Below are positions 47,181 through 58,972 of a stretch of 64,000 bases of DNA, in pieces. Under the pieces are notes generated by a model. The model was not told the DNA's origin and made no database searches. It worked only from the letters and a program-made list of their open reading frames with translations. Position 1 is the first letter of the stretch. Each line of letters opens with the position of its first letter. Where the stretch lies: positions 310,001-374,000 of the forward strand of contig CADCXD010000008.1 in assembly GCA_902806575.1 (NCBI GenBank), given 5' to 3'. Made by a program: the position numbers and the translations under genes. Source of the DNA: Jackrogersella multiformis (taxonomy: Eukaryota > Ascomycota > Sordariomycetes > Xylariales > Hypoxylaceae).

Positions 47181-48056
47181 TCTACCTCCTTAGTAGCGTT
47201 ATGTAGCTATGCCTCGGGTAGCCAGCTACCTTGACTTAAGCGCCACGCAAAGCGTAACCGTACGATACTTACGTAATGCGTCGAGATTGTTATGAGCATA
47301 TCAGTTTAGAGGTTAATATGAAAGACCATTAGGTTAGCATGGTAACGCTGATTGATCAAGCGTGTCGTCAAGGACATATCAGTCAAAGGGTCGAGGATAG
47401 AGTAAACACATCCAGTATAATATGAGCTATTATTGACTTGAATCAGACGGGTTTTATGATATTAAGCAGCGTACTATACTTAGCAATGGTTTGAAAGGTT
47501 TATTTACTTCCATTGCCCATGCTTGAAATTTATGTCTTACTCTTTCCTGCTTTGTCCAACACTTAAAGATATAAGGTGCTGTATAGGCAACTGATATTTA
47601 GGTTGGTTATCAAAGGAATGTGTGTTTAGATGATAAATTGATGTGCAGGATAATCCGCATCCGCATTGTCAAAAAAGGGAGAAAAAAAAGGGAAGAATTG
47701 TGGAACCCTCTACACAGCCAAAAAAGGCTTAACCTGAGTTATAATTAATAATATGTATGGTCCCACTATTCTGTGATAGGCATCGAGCCCCCTTAGCCTC
47801 TGATTTGTTGGCGATGCAGCAACAGGCTGAAGCTGACGCTCCTCATCTCACAACCTCAACCTTATGCTAAGATATAACCAAGAGCCTCGCGTTTCGCTCC
47901 ACGTAAAAGGGAGAGACTCTCGAAAATGCTTAAATTAACTCTCTTCTAAATAACTAGCATGGCCTTGGACACTTATCTTTGAAACCCGAGTTTTCTTTTT
48001 CTCGACAATACCGATATTAAAGGACAAGGCATTTCTCATCCACATATAAGAACATA
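47181..48056. promoter_or_regulatory. Upstream region of the NACHT gene
   Basis: Between the solo LTR and the NACHT gene start. No gene is supported. It would hold the original promoter of the NACHT gene; the LTR lies about 0.9 kb upstream of the start codon. Confidence 0.5.
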
Positions 48057-49894
48057 ATGGAGGCTCTGGCAGCTGTCGGTCTGGCATCTAATATACTTCA
48101 GCTCATAGAATGTGGATATAAAGTTATTATAATGACGAAGGAGCTTCATGGGTCTGGTCGAGAGGCTACTCATGCCAACGAGAACGCTGCTTTTATAGCG
48201 CAAGAGATGCGGGAGCTTAGCCTGAGGGTAATGAATGACCTACCAAAGTCCAATCTAACCGATGACGAGAAAGCTGTGTCGCCTGGCCCACCAATGCAGC
48301 CAGCTTTCAAATAAGCTCTTGGTGCTGCTAGATAGCCTGAAAATCAACAATCCAGGAAGTAAATTCGATGTAGTGACAGGAGTGCTGCGGAACATTAGAA
48401 AGAGGAATGAACGGGACCAGCTCCAAGCAAATCTTGACAACTGCAGAACACAGTTGAACGTCCAGATCAGCAACATGTCTCGGTAAGTTTCTTGTTTAAT
48501 TAGTTACTTATGATACTTTAACAAGATTTTTAATGTATGTTTAGTTCCGATCTAGTACGAAAACTAGAGCGTACACTTAGTACGACGTCAATGACCCAAC
48601 TGGATATCCTATACTTGAAAGACCACGTGCAGAGGCTTCAAAAGGGGTTATCAATTGACTCAGCCAACATTGTAGGATTCTTCCGCGAACTCCATGAAGT
48701 TGTCGAGGCTCCATTACGGCGCTCAGCTATTTTACAAGGCTTACGCGCTTCTCGAATGCATGAACGTTTTGAGAATGTTGACACAGCGCATCAGAAGACT
48801 TTTGAATGGCTTTTCCATGTTCCAGGAGATCTTCAAAATGATGGACAGCAAGAAGAAGAAGGCGACATCGAAGCTCACACCCAAGCTAAATACCAAAAAC
48901 ATAGAGAGTTCGTGACTTGGTTACAAGGAGGGATTGCCCCTGCCAAAGTTTCCAGTCATGGTATGAGCTCAGATAGACCTAGCTTAGGTTCTCCTCAAAA
49001 GGGAAGCATCTTCTATATAGCAGGAAAACCCGGAGCTGGCAAGTCAACCCTGATGAAATTCATATGCCAAAACGAAGCTACATTAGACCATCTTAAGACT
49101 TGGTGTGGTAAGAAGCAGCTTATCCTGGCCAAGGCCTTTCTATGGAGGTGGGGAGATAATGAGCAGAAGAACCTGGCAGGACTGACAAATTCCTTGCTTC
49201 ACCAAATACTGAAAGCGGCACCGGAACTCATCCCAATTGCATTTCCATCGGCATAGGAGTCAGATTATACAAGAACAGCTCCCTTCGATCTTGATGCCAG
49301 AAAGGCCTTTGACCTTTTACTAAGAAGTGACCGAGCTTTTGAGAAATCCAAGATGATGTTCTTCATAGATGGCCTAGACGAGTTTGAGGGCCATCATTTT
49401 GACCTGATGCGTGAGATTATTAGTTGGGCGGCGCGTAATCCCACTGATCTCAAAATATGTGTCTCCAGTCGACAATGGAATGAATTTGAAGTTGGATTCG
49501 AAGGGTATCCAAACCTTCGAGTTCATGAATGGACGCGAGATGATATCAAGGCCTTCGTTTCGGACAGGATCAATGAAATTTGTGACTTTTCCACTTCGGT
49601 CGGGAAGGATGCCCTCGATATCATGGCTGAAGTGATTGTTGATAAAGCAGAAGGAGTCTTTCTCTGGGTTCGCGTGGTACTTGCAGCTTTGGAACAAGGT
49701 GTCCTTAACGGTGACGACTTCCGAGATCTCCAAGAAAAGATCACTGCCTTCCCGACGGAGTTGAAAGATCTATATCAACACCTATTCGATTCGATCCCAG
49801 AGTCTGATCGTCAGAAAGCATTCGAGGCTTTGATATTCACTTCTTATGAAGGCGTACATAAGCCACGGGCGTTGCTACGGTACAGGTTCCTCGG
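48057..49894 (+). pseudogene. NACHT-domain NLR-like gene, 5' part, interrupted by retrotransposon
   Basis: From ATG 48057 the protein opens with MEALAAVGLASNILQLIECGYK, the N-terminal domain common in fungal NACHT proteins. Near 48,270 the frame must shift by one: either a 1-2-nt indel, or a 46-nt intron (48,228-48,273; GTAATG donor, CTAAC branch, AAAG acceptor). A clear intron at 48,483-48,544 (GTAAGT/TTTAG) follows. The NACHT domain has a Walker A (GKPGAGKST, 49,023-49,049) and Walker B (MMFFIDGLDEFEG, from 49,353), then the RxxxWNEFE/sensor-like region. An in-frame TAG at 49,254-49,256 lies between them. At 49,894 a Ty3/gypsy element interrupts the gene; the frame resumes at 56,728. Such proteins act in non-self recognition and programmed cell death in fungi. 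This copy appears dead. Confidence 0.9.
49890..49894. repeat. Left target-site duplication CTCGG
   Basis: Five bases immediately before the 5' LTR, repeated exactly at 56,723-56,727 after the 3' LTR. Five-base duplications are usual for Ty3/gypsy integrases. Confidence 0.95.
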
Positions 49895-50207
49895 TGTCAT
49901 ACGGATAGGCTCCACGAAGCAGAGTATGATCAATATATGCATGCATATTGGTAAATATGAAATGTGTTGGAACTTATAAAATAAAGTTATTAGATAAGGT
50001 TAATTAAAAGACTTGATTAATATATGTAAGATTGAATTAATAAGATTAAAAGGGCGTTAACGGCGCTTAAGGAGATATTTAAATTATATATATATAAATT
50101 ATTATGCCTCGTTTTATAAGAAGAGATAAAAGGTAAAGACCTTAAAATTATAAAAAATTATAATTTAAAATTGAATTATAGTTTTAAGCCTTATTGCCTT
50201 TATTATA
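49895..50207 (+). repeat. 5' LTR (313 bp)
   Basis: Starts TGTCATACGG, largely free of mutation over its first 40 bp next to the host gene. It becomes RIP-like toward the interior, ending TTATTATA where the 3' LTR has TTATCACA. Confidence 0.92.
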
Positions 50208-52899
50208 GATAATTTTTTATTTTTTAAAAAAACCTTATTTTAAAAAAGTACGTACTTTTTAAAAGAAAGTTAATCCTTTTATTAAATTATTTTATTTTAG
50301 CTATTTATAAATAATTAATTTATTTAAAAAAGTTTTTTATTAAAGTATATTATATTAATATTACTTATTAATTTTATTATTACGTATATTATTATAATTA
50401 TAAAAGAAATTTTATATTTTATTATTTTATAAATATTTAAGCCGAGTATTTATATTTTAACTTTATTATTTATTAATTTATAAAATCTCGAATTACTTTT
50501 ATTAAATAACGAATAATTTTCCGAGTTTTTAATAATATTTATTTTATAAAATCTCGAAGCTAAAGGTAAGTATAAAGAAAATTACCGTTTATAAGAATTT
50601 ATTAAAATTAAATAACGTTTTAATACGTAATTCTTTATTAAAATATTTAAAATGGAAAATATATCGCTTTAAGATCTTTTTCTTATTTTAAATTATCTTA
50701 ATTTAATAACGATAATATTATAATTTTTTATAACTTTTAAAATTATAAAATAATTATACGAGACGTTTTTAATATTAATAATATTAAAGTTAATTTTAAT
50801 AATTTTTTTATATAGTTTATTAAGCTTTATTAAAAAATATATAATAATTATTATATTATTTAAATATTTATTATTACCGTTATAAGTAATTAAATTATTA
50901 ATAAAAATTAAATTTAAAATTAATATAATATAATTTAAATAATTTATAATATAATGGTTTAATTTAATTAAATCGGTATAATATTAATAAACGAATAAAT
51001 AGCTTATTTTAAATAATAAGTTTAATAAATTAATTTAAACTTTTTATAATAAATATAAAATACGATTATTTAATATATATAAGATAATTAAGCTTAATAA
51101 AAAATTATTAATAAGCTTAAAAAAATAGTTAATTATTATTAATAAATTTTTTAAATTTTTTATTAAAATATTAAAAAGTAAAAGGATCTTTAATAAAAGG
51201 TAATAAATTGGGCTTATATTAAAGAATTTTAAATTAACGATTTTTTTATAAGAAAATATATGGATTTTGCGCATATCGACGTAAAAACTTGCTGTTAATT
51301 TAATGATTTAAAAGTTTATATTTAAGCCGTTTTTAATAAATTTAATATTTAATTAACTTTTAATAAATTAGTTAATATTAATTTTATTTTAAAAAGTATT
51401 GGAAAACGTGTTATATTAAAAACGTTAATTAAATTAAATTTTTTTAATTAAAAAGATTTAATATATTTTAAAGTATTATTTATTAAATATTTTAGCTTAA
51501 AAGTTTAAATAAGGAACTTTTTTTCTTTATAATCTTTTTTATAAATTTAAGTTAAAAGAATAATTAAAAAGGCCCGAGTATAATTTAATTTTATTAAAGT
51601 TAGCTTTTTTATGTTTAAAGGTAATAAGGAAGGAATTTCCTTTAAAAAAGTTGTTAAAATATTTAATAATAACTTAAGCGATTTTAATTTTAATAATTAA
51701 TTTTGAAACTTTAAATTATTTAGGGACCTTCTTAAAGGATTATTTTAGGGTAATTTTACGTCCTTATATAACGACGAAAATCCTTTATTTTAAAGTAATA
51801 ATAATCGATTACTTAAAGTTTTAAAACGATTAATTTGTTTTTTTTACGTTACGATTATTATTAATTTAATATAACTTAATAAACTTATTATTTATAATGG
51901 TAAAGATTTTATAAAATTTTAAATTTAGTAAATAAAAGTTAAGGTATATTTGAAAATATATGCGAAAAGTTTTCTTTAAGATTTTTATCGTATTAATTAA
52001 GTTAAATCGTTATTATTTAAAAAAGTATAATTATAATATTAATAACGTAAAAGTTAAGTTATATAATTAAAAGTCTTTAATATTTAAGCAGTATACGTTA
52101 TTACTTTTTAAGAATAATTTATAAACCTTTTAAAAAGGTATTATAACTTAAAAAAAACAAACGAGCTTAAATATTAAAAGGATATTACTTAATATTTTAT
52201 TAAATTAATTTATTTTAAATAAAGGGGACTTTTAAATATAAATAAAAAATTCTTCGTCGTTATTTAAAAAGTAGGTTAAATATATAAAAATATGTTAATT
52301 AATCCCGATATTTCGGGAAAAAAAGGGCTTGCTTTAATTTAAAAGCTTTTAAAGTCGGGTTAAGTTAATTACGGAAAGGAAAACCGCTTTAATCCGGGTT
52401 AAAATTAATTTTTAAAAAATAATAATAAACTTAAAAATAAAGGTAAATTAAAATTAAATTAAAAGGATAAGGTTTAGTTTAATAATAAAGATATTTTAAA
52501 AGGGATTAATTAAGTAAATATAAATTAACGAAAAAAAGATAAGAAATCTTATTAACGTTATAAACGCGATAATTATTAAACCTTTTTTTATTTTATAAAA
52601 AAGGACGTTAATAATAAGGATTTATTATTAAATTTAAATAAAGTTTTTTTCGTAAAACGATCCCGAAATAATAATACTTAGCTTATATTTTTATTATAAA
52701 AAAAAGTACGAATAAATGTAACCTTACGGGAATTATTTTATCTTTAAATTATAGAAATTAAAAATTCCGATTCGGATTTTTAAAAGGCCTTAATATTATA
52801 TTTTATCGGATTTTATAATTAAATTAAGGTAAAATATATCGAGTTATAATAATTAAAAGATTAATTAAAGATAAGATAAAGGTTATAAAAAAATCTTAT

Positions 52900-55700
52900 T
52901 TAAAATTAATTTTAAAATATAAACCTATTATTAATATAATATTATTATATAATAAAGATAAATATTAAGTATAAGTATTATTAAATTCCGGAAGTTTAAT
53001 TTTAATAATATCTTTTTTTAAAGTAAGGAAATAAAAGTTATTAATTATTAAAAGATAATATATTTAATTTATATTAGTTTTTAATTTAATTTAAGTTTTT
53101 TTTATAAAACGTTATTATATTAATCTTTTTATTTTTTATTATTAAGAAGATTATTTTTTTTAAATTAATTTTAAGTTAAGCGTTTTAAATAACGAATGTA
53201 ATGTTATTATATTATAATGGTAAATGAAAATCTATAAATTTGTAAACTTTTTTTTAAACCTTAAGAAAATTAAGTTTAATTTTTTTTATTATCGGAAATA
53301 TTATATTAATTTAACTTTATATAATTTAGAAAAGTTAATTAATATAATAATAGTAAGAAATATTAAAGTAAATAAAATATTAAAGAATGTTTTTAAAAAA
53401 TTTCGTAAATTTATGTATATTATAATTAAGGAAGTAAGGTAATATTTTTTAAATTATTAATCTTAAGATTATTTTATCGATTTTTAAAAAAGAAAAATAC
53501 CTTTTTAAAAACCTTTTTATATCATAAGTGAAAAGGAATTTAATATATTTAAATTATAATTAAATAAAATGATTAATAATAATTAAATTTAGAAATTAAC
53601 CTCGTTTTATATAATATTTATAATGTTTATCGATAAATTTAATTTTTAAGATTTTTTTAAATTAATGGTTAATTATTAAAGTTTAAATAATATTTTTATT
53701 TTTATTTGTTATTTTATATTTTTAATATTTAAATTATAAACTTATTTTAGAATTGCGAAATAATTTATAAAGATTAATTTTAAGTTAAGATTTTATTTAA
53801 TTAAGATTAAAAAAGGAAACGAGTAAAAAATAATATTTCGTTATAAGTATAATTTTTTTAAATATTTAATAATATTATTTAGATTAATTAACGTTTCTGT
53901 AATTTTTTAATTAATAATAAATAATATTTTTTAAGATTTTATTGATTTAAGCTTTTTAGTATATTTAAATAATTTTTTTATTTATGTAAATACGATAAAA
54001 GAATATAATAAGATTATTAAGGAAGTTTTAAAAAAACTTATAAAATATTACTTAACGGTTAACTTATGGAAATGTTTTTAAAGAGTATAAAAAGTAAACT
54101 TTTTAAGATATATTATCGGAGTAAATAATATTTTAATAGTTTAAGATAAAATTAATTATATTAATAATTAAGAAGTATTTAAATCTTTTAAAAAATTTTA
54201 ATAATTTATCGGTTTTATAAACTTTTATTAATAATTTATAAAGAAATTTTTAAAAATAATAAAATCGATTATTAACGTAAATAAAGAAAATAAAAAAGAT
54301 TAAAAGTAAATTAAGAAAATGAATAGATTTTTTAAAGAATTTAAATTCCGGTTTATTTAGGCTTTTATTATAATATATTTTAATTTTTTAAAATAAATTT
54401 ATATTAAAGCCGATATATTAAATTATAATATTAGCGTTATTCTTTTTTAAAAAAACAAATAAAATAAATTTAAATTAATAGTTTATTATTTTTATAAATT
54501 TATGCTAATAAAAATAAATTATAAGATTTATAATAAAGAATTATTAATTATAATAAATTTTTTTAGAAAATAGTATTAATATTTAGAAGGTATTAAATAT
54601 TAAATTAAAGTTTACTTTAATTATTAAAATTTAATTTATTTTATAATAGTTAAAATTTTAAATCGACGTTAAGCTTAATAGGTATAAAAATTATTATTAT
54701 ATTGGTTTATTATTAATTATTAACCGGAAAAATAAAATAATAAAGTTAATATTTTTTTTAAATTATTATAATATCGATTTAAAAAAGGAGGAATTAAAAA
54801 TTAATTTATAAAGTTAATTTTATAAGATAAATATTTTTTATATTTTTAAGGAATTTTATTTGCTTTTTTAATAATTATTTTTGTTATATTAAAAAGATTA
54901 TATAACCTTATTATTTTTAATTAAGTTTTCAATTTTATAAAAAGGTTAAGGAAAGTAATTATTAACGATTCGGAATATATTACGTAAATTATAAATCTTT
55001 TTAAAGACGTTATTTTTTAAGATAATCTTTTATACCGGAAAGATAAGTTTTAAATATTTATAAAACTTTAAAAAAAGTTATTTTCTTTAAATACGATATC
55101 TTTATCGCTAAATATATAAGAATGGATAAAACTTTAAAATTAATTACTTAAAACTTTTAGTAATTAAATATTAAAAATATCGTTTAAAATTACGTACGAG
55201 GTTATTTAAAATATTAATAAAATAAGATCCCTTACCACGCCTTATATAAATATTTTTAATTAATAAAATTATATTATAAATTTTAATTAATAATAATAAT
55301 AAATTTTATTATAAACCTTTTTTTATCGAACGGTGTGATTTTATTTAGGTAATAATAAATTTATTTTTAAAAATAACTTATTTTATTTTTTTTAAGGTAA
55401 AAAAAAAATTCGATAATTTAATTAAATTTTTTATTAAATAATATTAAAAATTATATAACGTATTATTAAATATTATTTTTAATAAAGATTTTAGGTTTAT
55501 TTTTTATATTTAAAAAAACTTTTTTAAATTAGTAAGAATTAAATTCCGTATAAGTATTACGTTTTATTTATAAATTAATGGTTAAATAAAATGCCTTAAT
55601 TAAATCTTAAAGGTTTATTTTAAAGCCTTTATTAATTATAAAATAAATAATTAAGAAAACTTTTTTATAATAATTAAATTTATTTATAATAACATTACCT
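52900..55700 (+). pseudogene. Degraded Ty3/gypsy pol (protease, RT, RNase H, integrase)
   Basis: Reading with stops ignored: the protease active-site triplet is NSG (52,984-52,992) where D-S/T-G is required. The RT catalytic YxDD box reads Tyr-Leu-Asn-Asn (53,962-53,973), followed by the conserved IYVNT-like segment. RNase H spans about 54,340-54,750; its ADxSDY-like site reads ADILNY, then KELLII and LNRR/INY.P-like motifs follow. The integrase zinc-finger second pair and following HALY-like stretch lie at about 55,190-55,240. The first DDE Asp position is an AAT codon at 55,302-55,304 within a NFI sequence. Four independent active sites with Asp changed to Asn fit G-to-A change. Borders are approximate. 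No function is possible. Confidence 0.85.
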
Positions 55701-56392
55701 TATTATTAATATAACTTATACTTTTTTATATTAATTATAGTTATTATTTAACCGCTTATAACCCTTTTACGAATACTTTACGTAATTTAAGAAATAAATT
55801 ATATATATATTAAATAATATAAATATATTAAAAAATATAAAAATACTTAAAACAAAACCGCTAACGGATAAAAGAATAAGTAAATAAACGACGAAAAGAT
55901 ATACTAATTTTTTAAAAAAAATAACTCGTAATATTTAATATAAAAAATATTAAAATTAAACGTCTTATTAAGAAATTAAATAAAAGAAATTTAAGACTTT
56001 TTAAGATTTAATAAATAATCTTTTTTATAACGGTAAAACTTATTTTATTTAAAAGTTAAAAAATATATAATTTATTTTATATTTTACTTATTAAATCTTA
56101 TCGCGTTAATAATTAAAAACTCTTTAACCTTAATTAAGTCTTACGTAAAATAATTCCGATAAAATTTAAAAATTATTAAATAAAACAAGTTATAAACTTT
56201 ATTAAAAATTAAAACAAAATAAAATATTTTATAAAATAAAAAAGTTAACCGATTAAAAAATATTAAATTTAAAAACCTTATAAATATATATTTAGCAATA
56301 AAATAAAGGTAATAATTAAATTATTTTATAAATAATATATTAATAAACCTTATAATCTTATAATCCTTTAAAAATGCTTAAAATCGAACATT

Positions 56393-56405
56393 AAAAAAGA
56401 AGAAA
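56393..56405 (+). other. Polypurine tract
   Basis: An all-purine run, AAAAAAGAAGAAA, four bases before the 3' LTR. It is the usual primer site for plus-strand synthesis and confirms the + orientation of the element. Confidence 0.7.
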
Positions 56406-56409
56406 TTAA

Positions 56410-56722
56410 TATTATACGAATAAACTTTATAAAATAAAATATAATTAATATATATATATATATTAATAAATATAAAATATATTAAAACTTATAAAATAAA
56501 ACTATTAAATAAAGTTAATTAAAAAACTTAATCAATATATATAAAATTAAACTAATAAGATTAAAAAAGCGTCAACGGCGCTTAAGGAGATATTTAGATT
56601 ATATACATATAAATTATTACGCCTCGCTTCGCAAGAGGAGATAAAAGGTAAAGACCTTAAGACTATAAAGAATTATAATTCGAAATTAAACTACAGTTCC
56701 AAGCCCTATTGCCCTTATCACA
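56410..56722 (+). repeat. 3' LTR (313 bp)
   Basis: The first half is strongly RIP-mutated (TATTATACGA where the 5' LTR has TGTCATACGG). The last 130 bp or so are nearly clean, including GCCTCGCTTCGCAAGAGGAG and the CACA terminus. It is the mirror image of the mutation pattern in the 5' LTR. Followed by CTCGG. Confidence 0.92.
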
Positions 56723-56727
56723 CTCGG

Positions 56728-58225
56728 TGACATATCCAAAGACCCGGATTTTGCAACAAAGTTGTCTATGGAGCCATTGCCAGAGGAAGAGCTCAAGAGG
56801 GCTTTAACTAACACAAACCGCCAGATAAATGGACGGTGTAAAGGCTTTCTTGAAATTTGCTCCACAAAGAGAGAACATCATAGAGGTGACGAGGACGTGA
56901 AATTCATGCATAGCACCGTTGCAGAGTTTCTCAACCAGCCAAAGATTAGGGGAACTATCGAATATTATCTTAGTGATATTGATATTCTTGATCAAATATA
57001 CCAGACGTTTATCGCCTTTTCGAAGTCTATAGATACGGACAGCTACTACTTCTCCTCCGGCGAAGCTTGGAATCGATATCAAGATGGGTGTCCATTTGTA
57101 TCAGAGCTCGGTTCAATCATAGCCATTTTCATTCACGGCTCTGGATTCCATTACCGCTCCGAAATAGATCTTGCACCAAAGTCAACAATAGGTCGGCTTC
57201 TCGACTTCCTGGACCATGTCGATCGAATCGCAATCCAAAGGATCCAAAAAAGACTGGGAAACGGAGACAAGCTCCGGTTAGACAATAGGGTCATGTTCGG
57301 GCGAATCCTAGATGTAACCATGTCTTATACATCATCGCTATGGATATCGCCGACCGAACTCGTCAAGTCTATAGCTGCACGAAGGCTGCTGTTCGAGTAT
57401 TTTGATAAGGATGGGCCTTGCGACCTCCGGACTCTCCAGCGAGTCGACCCGCTGTCCATGAAGCAGGTAGTCAATGCTGCCTCTTCTGGGGTATCTGAAT
57501 CGCTGCATACCCTAAGGGCATTTAGAATGCTGGAAAAGCTCTTCCAAGCTGGGGTATCCCCTAACGTGGAGGGCGAAATAATCAACAGTGAGGGGGAAAT
57601 CACCACGCGATATAATCTATGGGGTTGGATTCTTAGGTGTTTAGTTTTCAAGGGATCGGTTTCTCCCAATGATGGGGATTTTGCATACCGACTAATTGAG
57701 CTCTGCCTTCGGTACGGTGCAACGAAAGACTTCAATCTGAAGTTTGGCCCTTGCTACGAAGTAATAGGTACCAATCGGCTTATTGTGAGGGTCAGGAATG
57801 ATGGTAGTGGCCAACGCGCATACCAGATCCTTAACGTCTTTAAAGATATCTGTGTCGACTATCAATTAGACATCGTTCGGTATGCAAGGGAACACGACGG
57901 AGTGCTCACTTTCAAGGACCTACTTGCTTTCTGCTTTCCCCGCAATTTCGATCATCTCTTCGCACTCCTTGAGAAGAAGGACCCGGTTTCACCTACGATA
58001 TATGAGCCAGTAGAGTTCTGCGACTCAGATCCGAGTATGCCGTTAATTTTCCCAGGAGAAAATGTGTACTATGAACCAGGCACACCGAGAATTGGTTATT
58101 ACAATGATGATGACAAGCCAAAACACTGCAAGCAATGTCTTACACATTCGGAAAAGTGTTTCGAGAACTTCGAGGCGAAGCACCCAGGTAAAGGATTGGA
58201 GCCCGGGGATATATCAATACGATAG
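56728..58225 (+). pseudogene. NACHT-domain NLR-like gene, 3' part
   Basis: Continues the reading frame broken at 49,894. The split Gly codon uses GG from 49,893-49,894 and T at 56,728, then GAC ATA. The first residues end the post-NACHT helical region, followed by FMHSTVAEFL, a motif seen after the NACHT in this fungal family (the H.T...FL step). The remaining about 440 residues are helical with no visible ankyrin, WD or TPR repeats. The last residues include a Cys/His-poor CKQCLTHSEKC. One uninterrupted frame from 56,728 to the stop at 58,223-58,225. No mutation typical of RIP is obvious here, so the damage did not spread strongly into the host flank. Confidence 0.88.
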
Positions 58226-58972
58226 ATTACCTACCTCCTAACCTGGGTTTACCATCCCCTTTTACACACCTAGGTTAGGTTTCTATGTATGTACTCAAGT
58301 GGAAATTAACAAATTCGAGTTTGTTATATGCTATGATGGTTTCTAGGAATATGAATTCGAGTTTGAATCTATTTAAAGGTGAAAGGGTGCTGAAAGCCGC
58401 GTAATGTGATTAGGGGGTACCTTGATACGATGGATAATGGCAGACGTACAATAAGGGACTCGCGCCTTCTCAGCTTGCAAACCCCATATCCGTCAATCTA
58501 CGCATGCTTGTCCTAGTGCCGGTTTCTATCACAGCGCGGACAGTCCGGGTCCGGGTCCGGGTCCCACTATATCAATTATTTATGGAAGTTACAATTTAGA
58601 TGTCAATAGACAATATATAAAGCAAGTATGTATAAAAACGACATGCCCGGAAACTACAACCATGATATCACCCAGTAGGTAGCCAGGAACACAGCGGAAG
58701 ACAATATTAGAAACACATATACAGATATGTATTGGTGCACGTCCAAAATCCGATATATACCTATAACCTGTGCATGTCGGCCTAGTAGTTCTGATATCCA
58801 TCTGACCCCTAGTTTATTTCCGGCCTTGCAAATCGCGACCCATCCTACCGGTCTATGATCTATAGTACAGCCACCTGCCCTAATCCTGGGTCATTAACGA
58901 TCATGAAGTCTAAGCCAAGGAGGTATGACGTCTCCTGGTATGCCGAAGCGGTGATATGCGAGTTTGGAGGTC
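58226..58972. other. Intergenic region, 0.75 kb
   Basis: No gene supported. Contains a GTCCGG hexamer repeat (listed) and the 3' flanks of the NACHT and CFEM genes, which are convergent. Confidence 0.5.
58543..58564. repeat. GTCCGG hexamer repeat
   Basis: Three copies of GTCCGG plus GTCC, a GC-rich island in AT-richer intergenic DNA. No function evident. Confidence 0.9.

Larger units (their letters stand above)
49895..56722 (+). mobile_element. RIP-mutated Ty3/gypsy LTR retrotransposon
   Basis: A complete but inactivated element of 6,828 bp. It has 313-bp LTRs (49,895-50,207 and 56,410-56,722), a 5-bp target duplication CTCGG, and a purine-rich tract just before the 3' LTR. The interior is extremely AT-rich with very few CpA/TpG dinucleotides and stops in every frame, as expected from heavy RIP. 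Reading through stops on the + strand, pol can be followed in order: protease, reverse transcriptase, RNase H, integrase. Protease-RT-RNaseH-integrase order defines Ty3/gypsy. The gag-like region would be about 50.4-52.9 kb. I could not identify a primer binding site, because the DNA after the 5' LTR is mutated. It is inserted in the NACHT gene in the same orientation. Confidence 0.93.

Noticed and set aside
51044..53442. Open frames of 72-76 codons rich in Ile, Leu, Asn and Lys in the AT block
   Set aside because: Artefacts of AT saturation inside the RIP-mutated element, not genes.
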